From Moringa oleifera (lineage: Eukaryota > Streptophyta > Magnoliopsida > Brassicales > Moringaceae), in NCBI GenBank assembly GCA_021397835.1, contig JAJFZO010000645.1, positions 1,798,001 through 1,862,000 on the forward strand: a DNA stretch of 64,000 nt. The letters are read 5' to 3'. Of the stretch, positions 11,552 to 24,350 are shown piece by piece (the first letter of the stretch is position 1; every line of letters begins with the position of its first letter). Made by a program: the position numbers and the translations under genes. Under the pieces are notes generated by a model. That model made no database searches. It saw nothing but the letters and a program-made list of their open reading frames with translations, and was not told the DNA's origin.

Positions 11552-13440
11552 CTTTTTCAAAATTTCTTGCCTATATAATTATACACACATATATGTGTTT
11601 TTAATTAATTTTAAAATTTAAAATTTATTGTATATATTATTTTCAATATACATCAACAAAACAATTAAGTCAACGCATATCTTATCAACACTCATCACAT
11701 TAATTCCAAAAATCAGATTAATTTGATAATAATAAATCTATCTCATAATATATGTTTTTTATTTTAAAAAGATATTTATAATAAATAATATATAAAATAA
11801 CAAATTAATTTAAATATTAATTTGTTATATTTACTTTATAAATTTTTTAAATAATATTATTATATAATTATTTATTAATTATCCAACGGACCTCCTTAAA
11901 AAGTTAGCGCCAGTTTACTAATGCTTGTAACCAATCATAATCTACCCATAAAGATCCAAAGATTCATCTTAAGTAAGTCCTAGAAAAATAGATTCCTGTT
12001 TACAAGGCTGATTTAAGAACTTACACGAAATTTATGCATCTAAGAAACAGGGACATCCCATCTACAAATTTCGTGATCGGTCTAATGGTAAAATCAATAT
12101 TTTTTTATTAGAATCGACTGAATAAAAAAAATTAAAAATAATTAAAAAAAGACTAAACAATGTAAACAGTCCAATTCCATTTTAGTTTCTTGCAAGCCAC
12201 ATATATATATATATATGATTTTTTAAATTATTAATTATAATTATATATATATTTTTAAATTTACTCTGAACTGTAGTTCGAGGTAGTCTTCACACTTGCC
12301 AGTGGATCTGCCTGTATTTAGCAATATGGCCATGTTTCACCTTAATTTTCTTTAATCCCTTTGCTTTAAATATATATTGATAAAAATAATTAAACTAATA
12401 TAAGTTTAAATTAAAATTATTATAAAATAAATAACTAATATTAAAATATAAAAATTGGTCAACTGAAAGTTTAAATTTTTTTAGATAAAAATTACCATTA
12501 AATTTAAGTTTAATTAGTTACTTATTTACCAATATTTTGAAATAAAAAATATAAATTTCAAAATTATATAAAAGAAATATTATTCATATTAATATTTAAG
12601 ATTTTTAAACTTATAATAATATTTGATATTAACATTTTAAAAATGTGATTATATGTAACGTACAATTCATGACACTAATGTAAATGGTGACATAATCATT
12701 TTAATTTTTTTTAAAAATTGGCTTATTTATATATTTTTAAAAAATAGAAAATATTTTTAATTATGAAAAATAAACTTAGATATTGATATATTATCATTTT
12801 TTTACCCATGTAAATAATATCATTATATTGATAAATTAAACAAAATAAAAAATTTTGGTCTATAAGATTTGAAGTAGTGAAATTAGTTCCCTAAGATGAG
12901 AAACAAACTGTCTTAATCCAATTATGGGAGAGAGATCTAGAGGTGTGAAGAAAACAAAGAAGGAAGACCAAACCCATCCCATCAAAAAAACACAAAAATA
13001 AAACAAAATAGGGGAAAGATATCATTCTTAGGGATTAAAAGTTTATATTAATTTGAGTTATTTTTAAAAATAATATTATGTAATAATTTAATAAAATTAA
13101 TGATTACTTTTTATTTATTTTAAATTTTTTATTATAAATATAAAAATTCTTTAAATATTATATCAAGAAATTCAATATAAATTCCAATCAGTAAAAAAAA
13201 AAAAAATTTGTTTAGATATTTCAAAATAGAATATGAAAAAAGAACTAAGAACGTAGCAATTAAACGTCATTGACTATTTTAATATAAAAATTTTTGTTAT
13301 ACATAAATTGGTGTTGAATTTTTTTGTAAAATGTTATTAAAATATTTTTTAAATTTAATAATATTTATATAAATATTAAAAAAAATAAAATTATTCATTG
13401 ATTTTATTAAATTATTGTATATCATAAAAATTATTTATGT
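11552..13440. other. AT-rich intergenic DNA
   Basis: A/T-dominated sequence with short (AT)n runs, for example near 12200 and 12243. No coding segment or bounded repeat recognised. Confidence 0.65.
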
Positions 13441-14660
13441 TACTTTACCTTGTTTGGATGCTCGAATAAGTGGATTCCTTTTTAGTTGATAAAATCAAAA
13501 TGAAAAAGTGAAAGAAAAAAAAAGAACAAGAGGAGAAGGTAAATGGGGGGCAAGGAACGACATTGGCAATACCACTTTGACAAGTTAGCACGCAAATTTG
13601 GTACCCCAATTTACGAACCAAATCGCCTACGCTGATTGCGGGGGCCATTCCTTTCCCTTCCCCGAATAAAATTTATTTTTTAAAAAGAAAGAAAAAGTAA
13701 AAATGGGTCCCGCGCTTGAGGGGGCACTGGGCAGTCCAAATATGTTTCTCCTCTTCGAGAAGGAGACATGTGGGACCCTCCCGGCATGACATGAGTGGTC
13801 GACATCACTCCTTGAGATCCACGTCATTCCCCCAACTTATCCTCCTTTCACTAACTGGCTGCCTCTCTCCTTCACTCGCTAGCTCCGATATTCTTACCCG
13901 GTATTTCATCTTATTTTCAGAGAACAGAGTGGGGGTGATATAACTGCACATCACAGGGAGGTAAGATGAGCATGGCTTTTTTTATTAAAAAAATGGAAAC
14001 TTTATCGAATGTTTTTGTTTTTGTTTCTGTTATTAATATTATTATTATTATTTAAAAAAAACAAAAAGAGGAACCGAGGTGATCATAGTATGTTACACAC
14101 GTCACCGTTTTTTGATTTGACGGGAATTGTCAATTTTACTGCGAGGTGACCGAAGGGACGTCGTTTTTCGGTTCCTTACGCACTTACGCCACCTTTAATT
14201 CTCCGCTCCGCATTTCCGTTCCATCTCCTTCTTCTTCTTTCTTTTTCAATTTAATTTTATGAAATTATTATTAAAGTCAAAAATGACAGCCAATATTTTT
14301 TTTAAATTTTTCTGATTGAACACGATCGTTTATTGTTGGGTCCCAGATCTAACTGGTGAGATGGTCCGCAGGGTATAAAAACCATTCGTCTTACTGTAAG
14401 AACGGCCAGTTGAGTGGGGCCCGTGAGATCTACAGTCAGTGCTTGACTGAGAAACGGGAAGAGTGAGGTGTTGTGGGGCCCTGGCGTGTAGGCTTTTTGA
14501 TTTTCCTGCCTGTTTCTCCGTAAGGAGATGGCTACGGAATACGGAATACGAAAAACAAAACGTATTACAGTAAGTTGCGAAACTGCCGTTTTGGTATCTA
14601 CCATTTCTTGAGAGTTAGAGCCACAGTTTGGTTTTCACTTTTTCACTTATTTTGTGGGCC
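13441..14660. other. Two less AT-rich blocks without a recognisable gene
   Basis: Blocks at about 13.44-13.96 and 14.08-14.66 kb carry small conflicting ORFs on both strands (60-100 codons), none recognisable. GACGTCG near 14158 resembles the ACGT-core words seen upstream. They are most likely regulatory or relic DNA. Confidence 0.4.
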
Positions 14661-15690
14661 AATATTTATAACTGCAAGTAATGGCTCTACATAATTGAAC
14701 TGTTAAATTAAATGTTCTCACAACTTAATTTACTCTAAATTATTTTAATCTCTCTGGTATTTTTTTAAAACTAATTTGCATCATTTTTATGTTATTTTAA
14801 TAATACATATTAAAATACTATTACAATTTAACAAGCAAGACTATTCAGGAATTTCCATCTTATTTTTTTGTTCTATGTTTTAATTTAATATCTAATATAT
14901 TATATTTTTAAAATTAATTTGCAATTTTTGTACCAAAGCAAGCCTCACTTGACATATGGTACAAATAATAACAATATAAGAGTTAAATTAAGGTCAAATT
15001 ATAATTATTTTTATGATTCAAAGTTTTGGTCAATATTCTGTTGTTTAAATGGGAACAAAAGAGTTTTCAACCACTTTTTTATTTTTTAAAAAAGTTTTTT
15101 ATATATTAATATTTAGAAAACAATATTTTCTTTTCACATTTCTATTATACCAAACAATTTAAAATGTTTTTTGATTTTTTATGGATTATAAAATGTTATA
15201 GACTATAGAGTGATTTAATTGTATTATTTTTTTTAAAAAATCATTATTTAGAGAGAAAAGAGAAAACAAATATTTATTTTCTAAGAAGGTCATGACAATT
15301 TTTAGTAAGAGTTGCAATTTATAAAAAGATTTTATTCAATATTAAAAAATATTAAAGTATATTTATTAGATCAAAATCTTTAATATGTAATTTTTGTTGA
15401 TATTAAGAAGAAAGATAAATTAAAAATCAAGTTAATTTAACAAAAATTAACAAATTTTCCTTTCACACCCTTTTTTTATCATATATTATTTCCTCTCAAT
15501 TTAAGACTTACGAAATTATTAGTCATTTTTCATGGTCATTTAGATCAAATTTAGTAAAATATTTTATTTAATATTTACTTGCTAAAATAATATTTAAGAA
15601 ATTTTTAAAAAACTATATTAATTTATATGGAATAAAAAAAGAAAAATAATAAAGAGGATTTGTTAGAATTGGAAGTGTCTTTTGTAAGTA
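14661..15690. other. AT-rich intergenic DNA
   Basis: No ORF, RNA gene or repeat boundary seen. Confidence 0.65.
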
Positions 15691-15699
15691 AAACAAGGA

Positions 15700-16589
15700 G
15701 GAATAACTGAACCTTTTGTTAGTGCTGATTCACACCTTTGACCTCAATTGCGGTTAGCGTCTTCAAACGAGTGCCCAGATTTCGCTGCCCCGGTTTGTTA
15801 CCAGCACGACTTTTTCCGCACCCGCAACCGCATCGCGTGTGTCAAAAATCCTCTATCACCTAAGGGGTTCCAAAATCCGAGGCACGTTGGCGCTCCAGCG
15901 CGTGGGTCAATGGAGTCAGTTGTTGGGTTTACCCTGGGTAAAAAGGAAAAGTAAAAGAAAAAGAAAAACGAATTACTCAGAAATAACCGAAGTTAGTTGT
16001 TTTTTACTCGCAACAAATTAACCGCTCAGTAAAACAAATCCAAACGTTTCTTTTTTAGAGAGAGAAAGAGGGCACGCCCACCTGCACCATAAAGAGAGCT
16101 CCCTCTCTCTCCCTCTGCCTCTCGTCTTCATAAAGAGATAAGAGAGAGAGAGAGAGAGAGAGAGAGTGTTCAAAAGCGTGCAGACAAGGAAGAAGCATTT
16201 CGCAGTACGGAGAGAGAGAGAGCAGAACCGTCGACGAACGGAGGGATCTGGTCAACGCCGTTTGACCATGGAAACGACAAGAGTAGGGGTAAAAGAGTAA
16301 TTAAGTAGACAGAGGAGAGAGAGAGATAAAGAGAAGCAACTGAGTCTGGTTCTGGGGGAGGGGGCTATTTATTTTAATGATTCGGCGCTGTCGTTGTTGT
16401 TCTTGTTAGCTCTCTTTTGAAGGCCCCTCTTCTCTCGTGCTTTCAACTTCATTTCTTTTTATGTAAGGTATCGCCTCGCTCTTCTTTTTCTTTGTTTCCC
16501 TGTTTTGCTCTCTTTATCTCTTGAGATAGGGAGACCTCGCGAACACGTAGAAGCAGACAAAGATAGGGATTAGAGATAGGGAGAGAGAT
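15700..16589 (+). promoter_or_regulatory. Upstream region and 5' leader of the F-box/MYND gene, with a GA tract
   Basis: This segment rises in G+C towards the start codon at 16590 and is dominated from about 16050 by purine- or pyrimidine-rich stretches. It includes an uninterrupted (AG)n run at 16141-16166 and more GAGAGA blocks up to 16590. A TATA-like CTATTTATTTT lies at about 16366. GA tracts in plant leaders are known targets of BBR/BPC proteins. The exact transcription start is not determinable from sequence. Confidence 0.5.
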
Positions 16590-18128
16590 ATGAGAACGAG
16601 AAGAGGGCTTTGTTACCCGAGAGAGGACCTGTTCTTGGACAACAGACCAGTGAAGAAGAAGAGGGATTTTCTTGGGGCAGACCACATGCCTTGTCGGAAA
16701 CGGCATAGATTCTCACCGAAGCCTGCCGGAGACTGTGATTTCTTCGATACTCTTCCTGACGATCTCGTCATTTATATTCTCTGCAAGCTCAGTTCCTCCG
16801 CACGTTGCCCCTCCGATTTCATCAATGTTTTGACAACGTACGGTTCTGTTTCTTTCCCTTTCCTTTTTTTTTTGTTTCTCCCAAAAGTCCTCTTTCCATG
16901 GAAAATAATGAAATCCCGGTGATTTAGAGGACCATTGCTTGTAATTTCAACTGCTTGATCTCACTGGTTCATTTTCTGGAGCCTCACCAAGTTCTGTTCT
17001 AGTGGTTTTCTGTTAAACGGGGTGTTTGAATCTAACTTCAATCGATATCCGTTTCTTTTTTGAAAACAGATGCAAGAGATTAAACGGCTTAGCTCTCAAT
17101 TCTCTGGTTCTATCGAGAGCATCGCAGAGAACGATCGCGATTAAAGCTAAGAACTGGTCGGAATCTGCTCACCGTTTCTTGAAACTCTGTGCCGATGCCG
17201 GAAATGTCGAAGCTTGTTACACTCTTGGCATGGTTAGTTAGACTTACCATTATATATTGACCTTCAAAGATTTAGAATTTTCTCTTGCGCAGAGCCATAA
17301 GCATTTTCTGAGTGACAATTAGAGTAACGACTGTGTATTCTATGGTTATTGTTTATACAGATTCGGTTTTACTGCTTGCAAAACCGAGGGAGTGGCGCTT
17401 CGCTGATGGCCAAAGCGGCGATTAGCTCTCACGCGCCCGCACTGTATTCTCTGGCCGTGATACAGTTCAACGGCAGCGGTGGCTCTAAGAACGACAAGGA
17501 CTTGCGAGCGGGCGTGGCTCTGTGTGCGCGAGCCGCTTTCCTTGGCCACATCGACGCGCTACGGGAGCTCGGCCACTGTCTGCAAGACGGCTATGGCGTC
17601 CCCCAAAACATAGCCGAGGGTCGCCGGTTCCTCGTCCAAGCCAACGCTCGGGAGCTAGCCGCAGTCCTTTCTTCGGCGGCTTCGTCTGGGATGTCGATGC
17701 GCTCTTGGCTCACCTGGAGCCCGCACCCAATCCGGCATCCCAGCCACCGTCATGTGGCTGGGCTCGGGTGTCCGTTGCTAAGTGACTTCGGTTGCAATGT
17801 GCCGGCGCCAGAGGCTCATCCGGCTAGCCGGTTTCTGGCCGAGTGGTTCTCCGCTCGAGGCGGGATGCCCGCCCCGGGGCTGAGGCTTTGCTCGCACGTG
17901 GGCTGTGGACGGCCGGAGACAAGGAAGCACGAGTTTCGTCGGTGTTCGGTTTGTGGGGCTGTGAATTACTGTTCACGCGCTTGCCAGGCGCTTGACTGGA
18001 AGCTCCGACACAAAGCCGAGTGCGCGCCTGTGGAGCGTTGGGCCGATGAGGACGGGGAAGATGGGGAAGGTAACGGCGATGGTGTCGGAAACGGTGATAG
18101 GGGCGATAATGTCATTGCACAGAGTTAA
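16590..18128 (+). CDS. F-box protein with Sel1-like repeats and MYND zinc finger (At1g67340 type)
   Basis: Three coding exons, 16590-16837, 17070-17232 and 17361-18128, joined by GT-AG introns in phase, give 392 residues. The N-terminus is basic. An F-box follows at about residues 50-95 (DTLPDDLVIYILCKLSSSA). Sel1/TPR-like helical repeats run from about 100 to 245. A MYND finger occupies about 314-358, with its Cys/His ligands visible in CSHVGCG, CSVCG, NYCSRACQ and HKAEC. F-box proteins are substrate receptors of SCF ubiquitin ligases; the Sel1 and MYND parts are presumed to bind targets, which are unknown. The length is close to the Arabidopsis relative (about 380 residues), and the chosen start is the first ATG in a leader that continues the frame. 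The Asp/Gly/Asn-rich C-terminal tail is low complexity and often variable. It lies next to the P1 gene on the same strand, as in Arabidopsis. Confidence 0.93.
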
Positions 18129-20830
18129 CAGTGATAGTCACAGTAACGTTGACGGCAACGCGTGATGATATTAAGGCCTAGGCAAAAAAAAAAAAAGGAA
18201 AAAAAAAAAACTGAAATGGTAGAAAGTGAGGCCAGTTTTGGTGGAAATTAAGATAAGCTTATTTCTAATTATTATGGTCCTTGATGGAAGGAAGAGACGT
18301 TTTTGTGTTCCTCTGGTTGTATAGAGGGGTATATGGGTAAAATCATGCGAACCCTTTTTAGTATTTTTGTGGGGCTAAAGCGCGGCCTCCTCCCTTTCTT
18401 TCCCCCTTTTTTTTTCCCCTTGTATTATAGAGCAACTGTCTTTAATTTTGGTAAATTAAAACTCAAGTCCTGTTATCCTCTGGTATATCCGAGGGGTAGT
18501 TTCGTCTTTTGAATATTTCACTTTCTCTTTCTCTCTTTTTTTTTGGGTTCAAAGTTAAAAGTAAGGACATGAACACAAATCGATGGTGATGACAAATAAA
18601 ACAAAATTAGGTAAGGCAAGATGAGATGAATAAGCATTCCACCATTTTAAGGCTAAGAAATTGGGTGTTTTAGCCTTTAGCTTTGATGTAAAGGCAAGGA
18701 ATTGAAATGAATTCCCCATATTTGTTGGATGTAGAAAGAAAGTGAAATTCAAAGTAGGAAGAGGACACGGGAAAGAGCAAACAGGGTGACAAACCGGCAA
18801 TAAGTAGGGCAGCCATTGAATTAGGCACCCTACACCATAGTAATAATAATATCATGTCACATCAAAGGCCATTTTCTTCTTCCTTAGGCCATTGGTATTG
18901 GGTAGTCAAAAAAGCCTGAAGCACAGGCAAATTGACCAACAAGAATTCCAGCAAAAGTGACCCAAAAAAAGAGAAATAATTCACCCCAAGAGACATCCAT
19001 TATGCTCAACCCACTATATTAATACCCTTATTTTTATATATGTTAGATGTTGTATAACATGCATTAATTTATATACGGATTAATCATGCATTTATTCTCA
19101 TATTTTTTATAAATATTATCAAAATAAATAAAATTAATTTTTTATTTTTTAAATATTTATATTTTATATATTTTTATTAAGTTTGATATAAAAATAATAT
19201 TTTATTTATTTTTTAAAAATTTAAAAGATATATATAATAATTACATAAATAAAAATTACATGCACATATGTGTATGACTAAATTGTTTTGTTAATAAAAA
19301 TTATAAATAAAAATATGAAAATATATAAAAAATATAACTGATTTCATAAATTTTAATTTAAAATTATAAATAAAATATAAATATTTGTGATGTAATTAAC
19401 CTTTTATGGATATTACACATAAAATGAAAAAAAAGAAAGCATATCTTCATTTGGATGGCGGGGTGCCCACTCATTCATTCTTTTATGGTCACTGGTGATT
19501 ATTGTTACTGTTGGTGGTCCAAGCCCAACCCGTTTCAGGGCGGTGGTTGAGAATTCCAGCGGAGAAAAAGGAAATCCAACCCCTACGTGCCCTAAACTTT
19601 TCTGTGGGGTTGACTTCTTGGTGCGTCCTTGTACTAATGACTCTGTACTGCATCTACTACTACTATCATAAAAAATTAAATATATATAAGGTTATATTTT
19701 ATAATAATTTATTAAAAATTATATTTTTTGTTAACTAAATTTTAAATAATTAAATTTTATGAAAAATTCAACGTAATTGATGCAGAAATCTGATGCGTTA
19801 TTAATGTGGTTTTAGGAGAGCCTGCGTTAAAAAGTGTCTCACGAGTGCCCGCGCTCGCCTGTCTGCTCCCTTGCCTTTTAACAGAACAGTAGGGGAGGAG
19901 AGGTAGCTTCTTGTATCCGTGCCGTGTGCGTGCGTACGTGCAGGAAGATGGCCTCAACGACGTGGGCAACGGTCAGTCATACGTGCTCACGGGTAGGGGC
20001 GGCTGCTCGTAAGCCAAAATATCCAAATGGATAGGGTTACAATATATTCATTCAGAATCATGAATCTCGGATGCAGCCCACTTAAACCTGTAAAGCCCTT
20101 AAACGAGCACGTGGATCGTTTTCTGCTGGACCAGGTGGCCCGCTTTTGTCCCTTAAGCTATAGTTAAACAAATAAAAGATCAAAATATTTATCATTTTAT
20201 TAGAAAAATATTAAAATCCAAATTATATAAAAATTTAATATTTATTTTATAGTAATATTTATTTTTATATTTAAAAAATAATAAATAATTTATTAATTTA
20301 ATTTAAATAATTATAAAAAATTAATAATACTTTTATTATTAAATGCGTCAAATATTAATCCGATCAATTCTTAATTCCAATTTGGACCATATCTCAAATT
20401 TGAATGATTTTTAATATAATATTAATTTTTAAAAATATACTCTTAATATTCAAAAAACTATAAAGTTTAATTTAACTATTTTTAATTTAATTTAATAAAT
20501 TAGGATTGGATTTGTAATTTTTTGAACATTAAAGCTTATTTGGGAATATGAGGTAAATCTATCAAAGTGTTATATAGCATTTACTCAAAATATTAATAAA
20601 TGATAAATTAATAAAATTTATTTTATTATTTTTAAAAATTTTAATAAAAATTAAATCAGTAATATATTTTAATTAAATAATATAAATTAATGGGATCACT
20701 AAATGCAATCTAATTAAGAAAAAATAAAAGTGTAAATAATTACAAGAAGAAGAAACGAACAAGAGGAAGTGATTCATGGCCCAATGGACTTTCACAAGAC
20801 TCATAGGAATTTGGACTCCGATTTAGCTGA
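18129..20830. other. 3' flank of the F-box gene and intergenic DNA
   Basis: The first 400 bases probably include the 3' UTR: T-rich, with A-runs at 18184-18212. The rest is AT-rich with a less AT-rich patch at 19.44-20.16 kb that holds no recognisable gene and one CACGTG near 20107. Confidence 0.6.
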
Positions 20831-20838
20831 GTCATTCA

Positions 20839-20975
20839 GGGCACTGTGAACGTAAATGGGCCTTGCTTTGTGTGGCCTGATTCGACGATCACGTCTTAAC
20901 AGCTTTGATATGAACCAAGGCAGCAAAAGGAAAGGAAAGCACTCTGCGCAGCTGTCGGGAGTTGTGATCTTGGAG
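20839..20975 (+). other. Probable 5' UTR exon of the P1 gene
   Basis: A less AT-rich segment ends in a strong donor, TTGGAG|GTATGT, at 20975/20976. It is followed by an AT-rich intron-like stretch that ends at an acceptor (CTTTAG at 21500 or GTTAG at 21522) just before the P1 start codon. The left edge is approximate. This is an inference from splice signals and spacing. Confidence 0.45.
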
Positions 20976-21536
20976 GTATGTTATGCCATCGATGTTTGGA
21001 CGGATTTTCTTCTCATTTGTTCCTATTTGGCTGCAGTATCCAGTTTCTGTATTGCCTAATGGTTCAATTTGGTCATGACTTGATTGGTTTGCATTATTTG
21101 GTTACTTAGGGGGAATAAGTTCTAGGGTTTTCCATCCCGATGCTCTTTTGTCCGTTTGGTTGCCATAAAAATGTAGGAAATGAATGAAATTTAAGTTTTC
21201 AGTCTCAAAATTTTAGTATATTGGAAATTAGGAAAACAAACAATTCGCTGGAGAGGGGGTGACACTGATGTTTGACCTAACTGAGACGAAATTGTCAATT
21301 TTATATAATTTGGGAAAGCTGCACGACATTAGACATGAAAATTTTTATTTTCATCTTTTATTCTAATTATTTGAGAGCTATTAGAGTATTCATCCGAGTT
21401 AATTGAATGGTATATTAGAATTCTGTGAATCTGTTGGATTGGATTCTAATATTTAACATACTAGGCAGGACTTAATTTTTGGTAACATCTGTAACTTTAG
21501 AGATTGGATTCTTGCATGTTAGGAAGAGAAAACAAG

Positions 21537-21830
21537 ATGGGATTCATAATGGAGTTTGCGGAGAACTTAGTGCTGAAGTTGATGGAAGATCCAAAGGAGA
21601 GGGACCGGAAATTTAGGGAGCATCTTTATTCAATGAAGGATAGGTGCAAGAAGACCAAGGAGATGTGGAGCTATCCTTTACGGCCTTATGGGTTCTGGAC
21701 ATTTGAGCGACACAATGCACAGCTGAGGTGGGATCCTCAGATTAGCCAGGCTCCTGGTCGAAGGGACCCCTATGATGACCTCCTTGAGCATGCTTATGAT
21801 GCCCCCTCATCCTCATCCTCCTCCAAATGA
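21537..21830 (+). CDS. Plant-specific mitochondrial complex I subunit P1 (At1g67350 type)
   Basis: A single coding exon of 97 residues starting MGFIMEFAENLVLKLMEDP. A charged helical stretch (KERDRKFREHLYSMKDRCKK) is followed by WSYPLRPYGFWTFERHN and a Ser-rich end. From memory of the family, this matches the small plant protein At1g67350, reported as a plant-specific subunit of mitochondrial NADH dehydrogenase (complex I) and of almost the same length. It has no zinc or iron-sulphur motif and no obvious cleavable presequence, which suits a structural accessory subunit. An in-frame ATG at 21516 would add seven residues. I prefer 21537 because the family begins at MGFIMEF. It sits directly downstream of the F-box/MYND gene, the Arabidopsis arrangement. 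The function rests on family knowledge, not on a catalytic motif. Confidence 0.85.
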   Translation: MGFIMEFAENLVLKLMEDPKERDRKFREHLYSMKDRCKKTKEMWSYPLRPYGFWTFERHNAQLRWDPQISQAPGRRDPYDDLLEHAYDAPSSSSSSK

Positions 21831-24350
21831 ATGCAAGGTTTGATTTTCAACTTAGTTGTCTTTGTTTATCTTTTAACTTGACATTTTGCAATGTGTTCTC
21901 AAATATGTTTCGGGCATGGTCAGATTTACATAAAATAAGGTAGTAGATTCATGTTTTCGGAATCTGATCTGCTAGTTTTATGTATATTTGATATGGTGTC
22001 ATTTCTCTTAATTGTTTTATCAGTTCTCTCTCTCTCTTTTCCCCTCTTTAGCTCAAAGTATTCATGATGTTGATACATATTTGCTGCAAGTGCTGATTCT
22101 TTATAATGATTTTGTTAGACTTTTGATACCTTGTGCTTTTGCATCTCACTTCAAACTAGATCATCTAACTATAGGGTTACCAGTCCCCTTGGATAGTAAA
22201 GCTTAAAGAAATACTACTAGCTTTTCAACTTATTAGGACATTATGTCAAGTAGAATATGGCTATGCAAGGGGCGTACTTGTGGTGGAGGTTTGGCTTTAA
22301 AAGTTGCTTTAAGAGTAAACTTTGGAAAAAAGAATGTAGCAAATCCTGTAAGGTAGTAATTTTTGTTACCTTTGTCATTATTTGCTCTCTACACGATCCA
22401 AAGGTGCATGAAATTACTTATGCTTCCCATTTCATCTCCCAGAAATGGTTCCTAGCTGATGTAATATATTTTCCTGCAATTAGATGGTTACATCTCTTCA
22501 TTTAGCATTTCTTTCTACTTCAACATTTGATGTTGTATACCTCCTGTAATATAGTGATAAGTTCATCCTTTTTCTTTTGTGTTTGATATTCTAAGTACTA
22601 AATGAAATCATGATAATAACCAATGCAGGCATTATGAGAAAAGAGTGTTAATACGGCAGAATACTCATATATATTTTATTTGATGCAGAAAGCAAGGAAG
22701 GTGTCAGCCAAATGATTTAGGCTTTTTCAGAGGAGATAGCGATGATACTTTTAAGCTTTCACATTGTTTGTTTTTGATTCTGCATGTGCTGGCAGGGATA
22801 TCAGCTGGTTTGTAATACCTGAATATTGCAAATTGGTTAATGAGTTTGAATAATTGTCCATGTAATCTAGATGTTGTGGAACTTATCATTGGGATGGATA
22901 TTTGTTACCTCATGATGTTAATGCATATATAACCTGAATGCGCAGGGTACATAGGAAACACTCTAGCACAATGGTTTTGTATTTAAGTGCTATTCCATGC
23001 ACCAAATCATCAAATACTCAATCCGACTTATTTTTGGTATTTATCATTTGTTGAATCCACATCCTCAGGATTGTTGGATCATACAAAAACTATCAAAGGT
23101 GTGCTGCATTGTTCTTCTGCATTGGTTGTTCATGCTTAAGATTTAATTTTCTTGCTTAGGCAAATCATTTATTTTATTTTGTCTGTTTTTAATATTAACT
23201 CTTGGGCAGATTTAGACTATAAGTGGTACAGCAATAAGTTCTTTGAATGTGATAACAGTTGAGCTTTCAGCTAAGTGTTTACCATGGTCTTGGTTCCTGC
23301 TCAAATTATGCTATTTTGTTCAGGAACAACTCTCTTTTGTTTCTGTACAGCAAGTAATCTTGGACTGTGGTTTTGGTTTATTCAGTAAAAAGAACAGTCA
23401 AATAGGAGAAGGCCAAGCTTTAACATGCATTGGTTTCATGTGGCCCACCTTCAAAGGTTCACAAGGTAGGCTTCTTGCATCTATTGATAAACAATCGACA
23501 TGTATCCATCTGAATTCTGCCATGTTGCACATTTAAAGTTCCAATGATTTGTGATGATACATGTGTTTCTTTTCTGTAGAGTGATAAGCTATAGTTTTGG
23601 GTCCGAAGCTTAAAAGATATCAATGGAATTGGTACTATTGAAAAGCTTATAAAGTTAGAGAAAGTAGCTGATATTGGTCTGTCAGCACATCTCATAATTG
23701 TTCATCCTTGAAATGTAGAAATTTGGTTATGGAAATGTGGAGTTGGTACTATCAGGCATTCCATATCATTTGGGAAAAAAAGAGTACAAATTTGTGATGA
23801 TTTCACCCTTAGCTTTTGTTACATGTTAAAATGATCACCGGCTTTAAGTATCAGAGCAACTATGGCTGAGGTATGATGCTATTTTGTTACTCTCTTCTAG
23901 ACCATCAGATTTTCTTAAAAACTTGGTTCATTGGGATTTTAATTTATGAAAGTCTGGTAACATCATTTGATGTTGAAAGCTATGATTCCCAAGAAATATT
24001 TGGAGTCACCCCTGGTTAGGGCAATTAGAGCCCTGTATTAAATTTTGAAGACAAGTTCGGGTGGACAACTTTGAGACCTTGGGGCGGTTGATCCTTCCTC
24101 AATTCACCAACAATAAGGCAAACAAGGAAGAAAGGTATCTCGAAGCTTTTCCATATCAAACAAAAAGCAAAGGGAATCTCTGCAAAATGATATTAAATGT
24201 ATTATGGAAGCTCCACCGGATATAAAAACTTGGACTAATTGGTGGTGAAAATTCAAAATGGTCCTCCTGCACTCACTTTTTCATATTGCTCTTAGTAAGA
24301 AGTAAGCTCCAAATATGGATGGGTTATTTTAATGTTTGAATTTGTCAGAA
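21831..24350 (+). other. Long 3' flank of P1, possibly a spliced 3' UTR
   Basis: This 2.5-kb stretch is less AT-rich than true intergenic DNA here and T-rich on the + strand, as introns and UTRs are. A possible donor (GCAAG|GTTTGA) lies 5 bases after the stop codon. Acceptor-like AATGCAG and GATGCAG sites are near 22629 and 22688. Small ORFs in it (up to 97 codons) show no recognisable protein. A spliced 3' UTR is inferred only. Confidence 0.35.
24040..24235 (+). mobile_element. Possible remnant of an LTR-retrotransposon gag region
   Basis: Read across changing frames, this stretch resembles the conserved gag segment of plant Ty3-type retrotransposons, with similarity passing through at least one frameshift and several stops. 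It is short, isolated and clearly non-functional. No LTR or flanking target duplication was found. Identification is by eye and weak. Confidence 0.3.

Noticed and set aside
17346..17785. ORFs of 67 and 87 codons over the F-box gene
   Set aside because: They are shadows in other frames of exon 3, which encodes recognisable Sel1 repeats.
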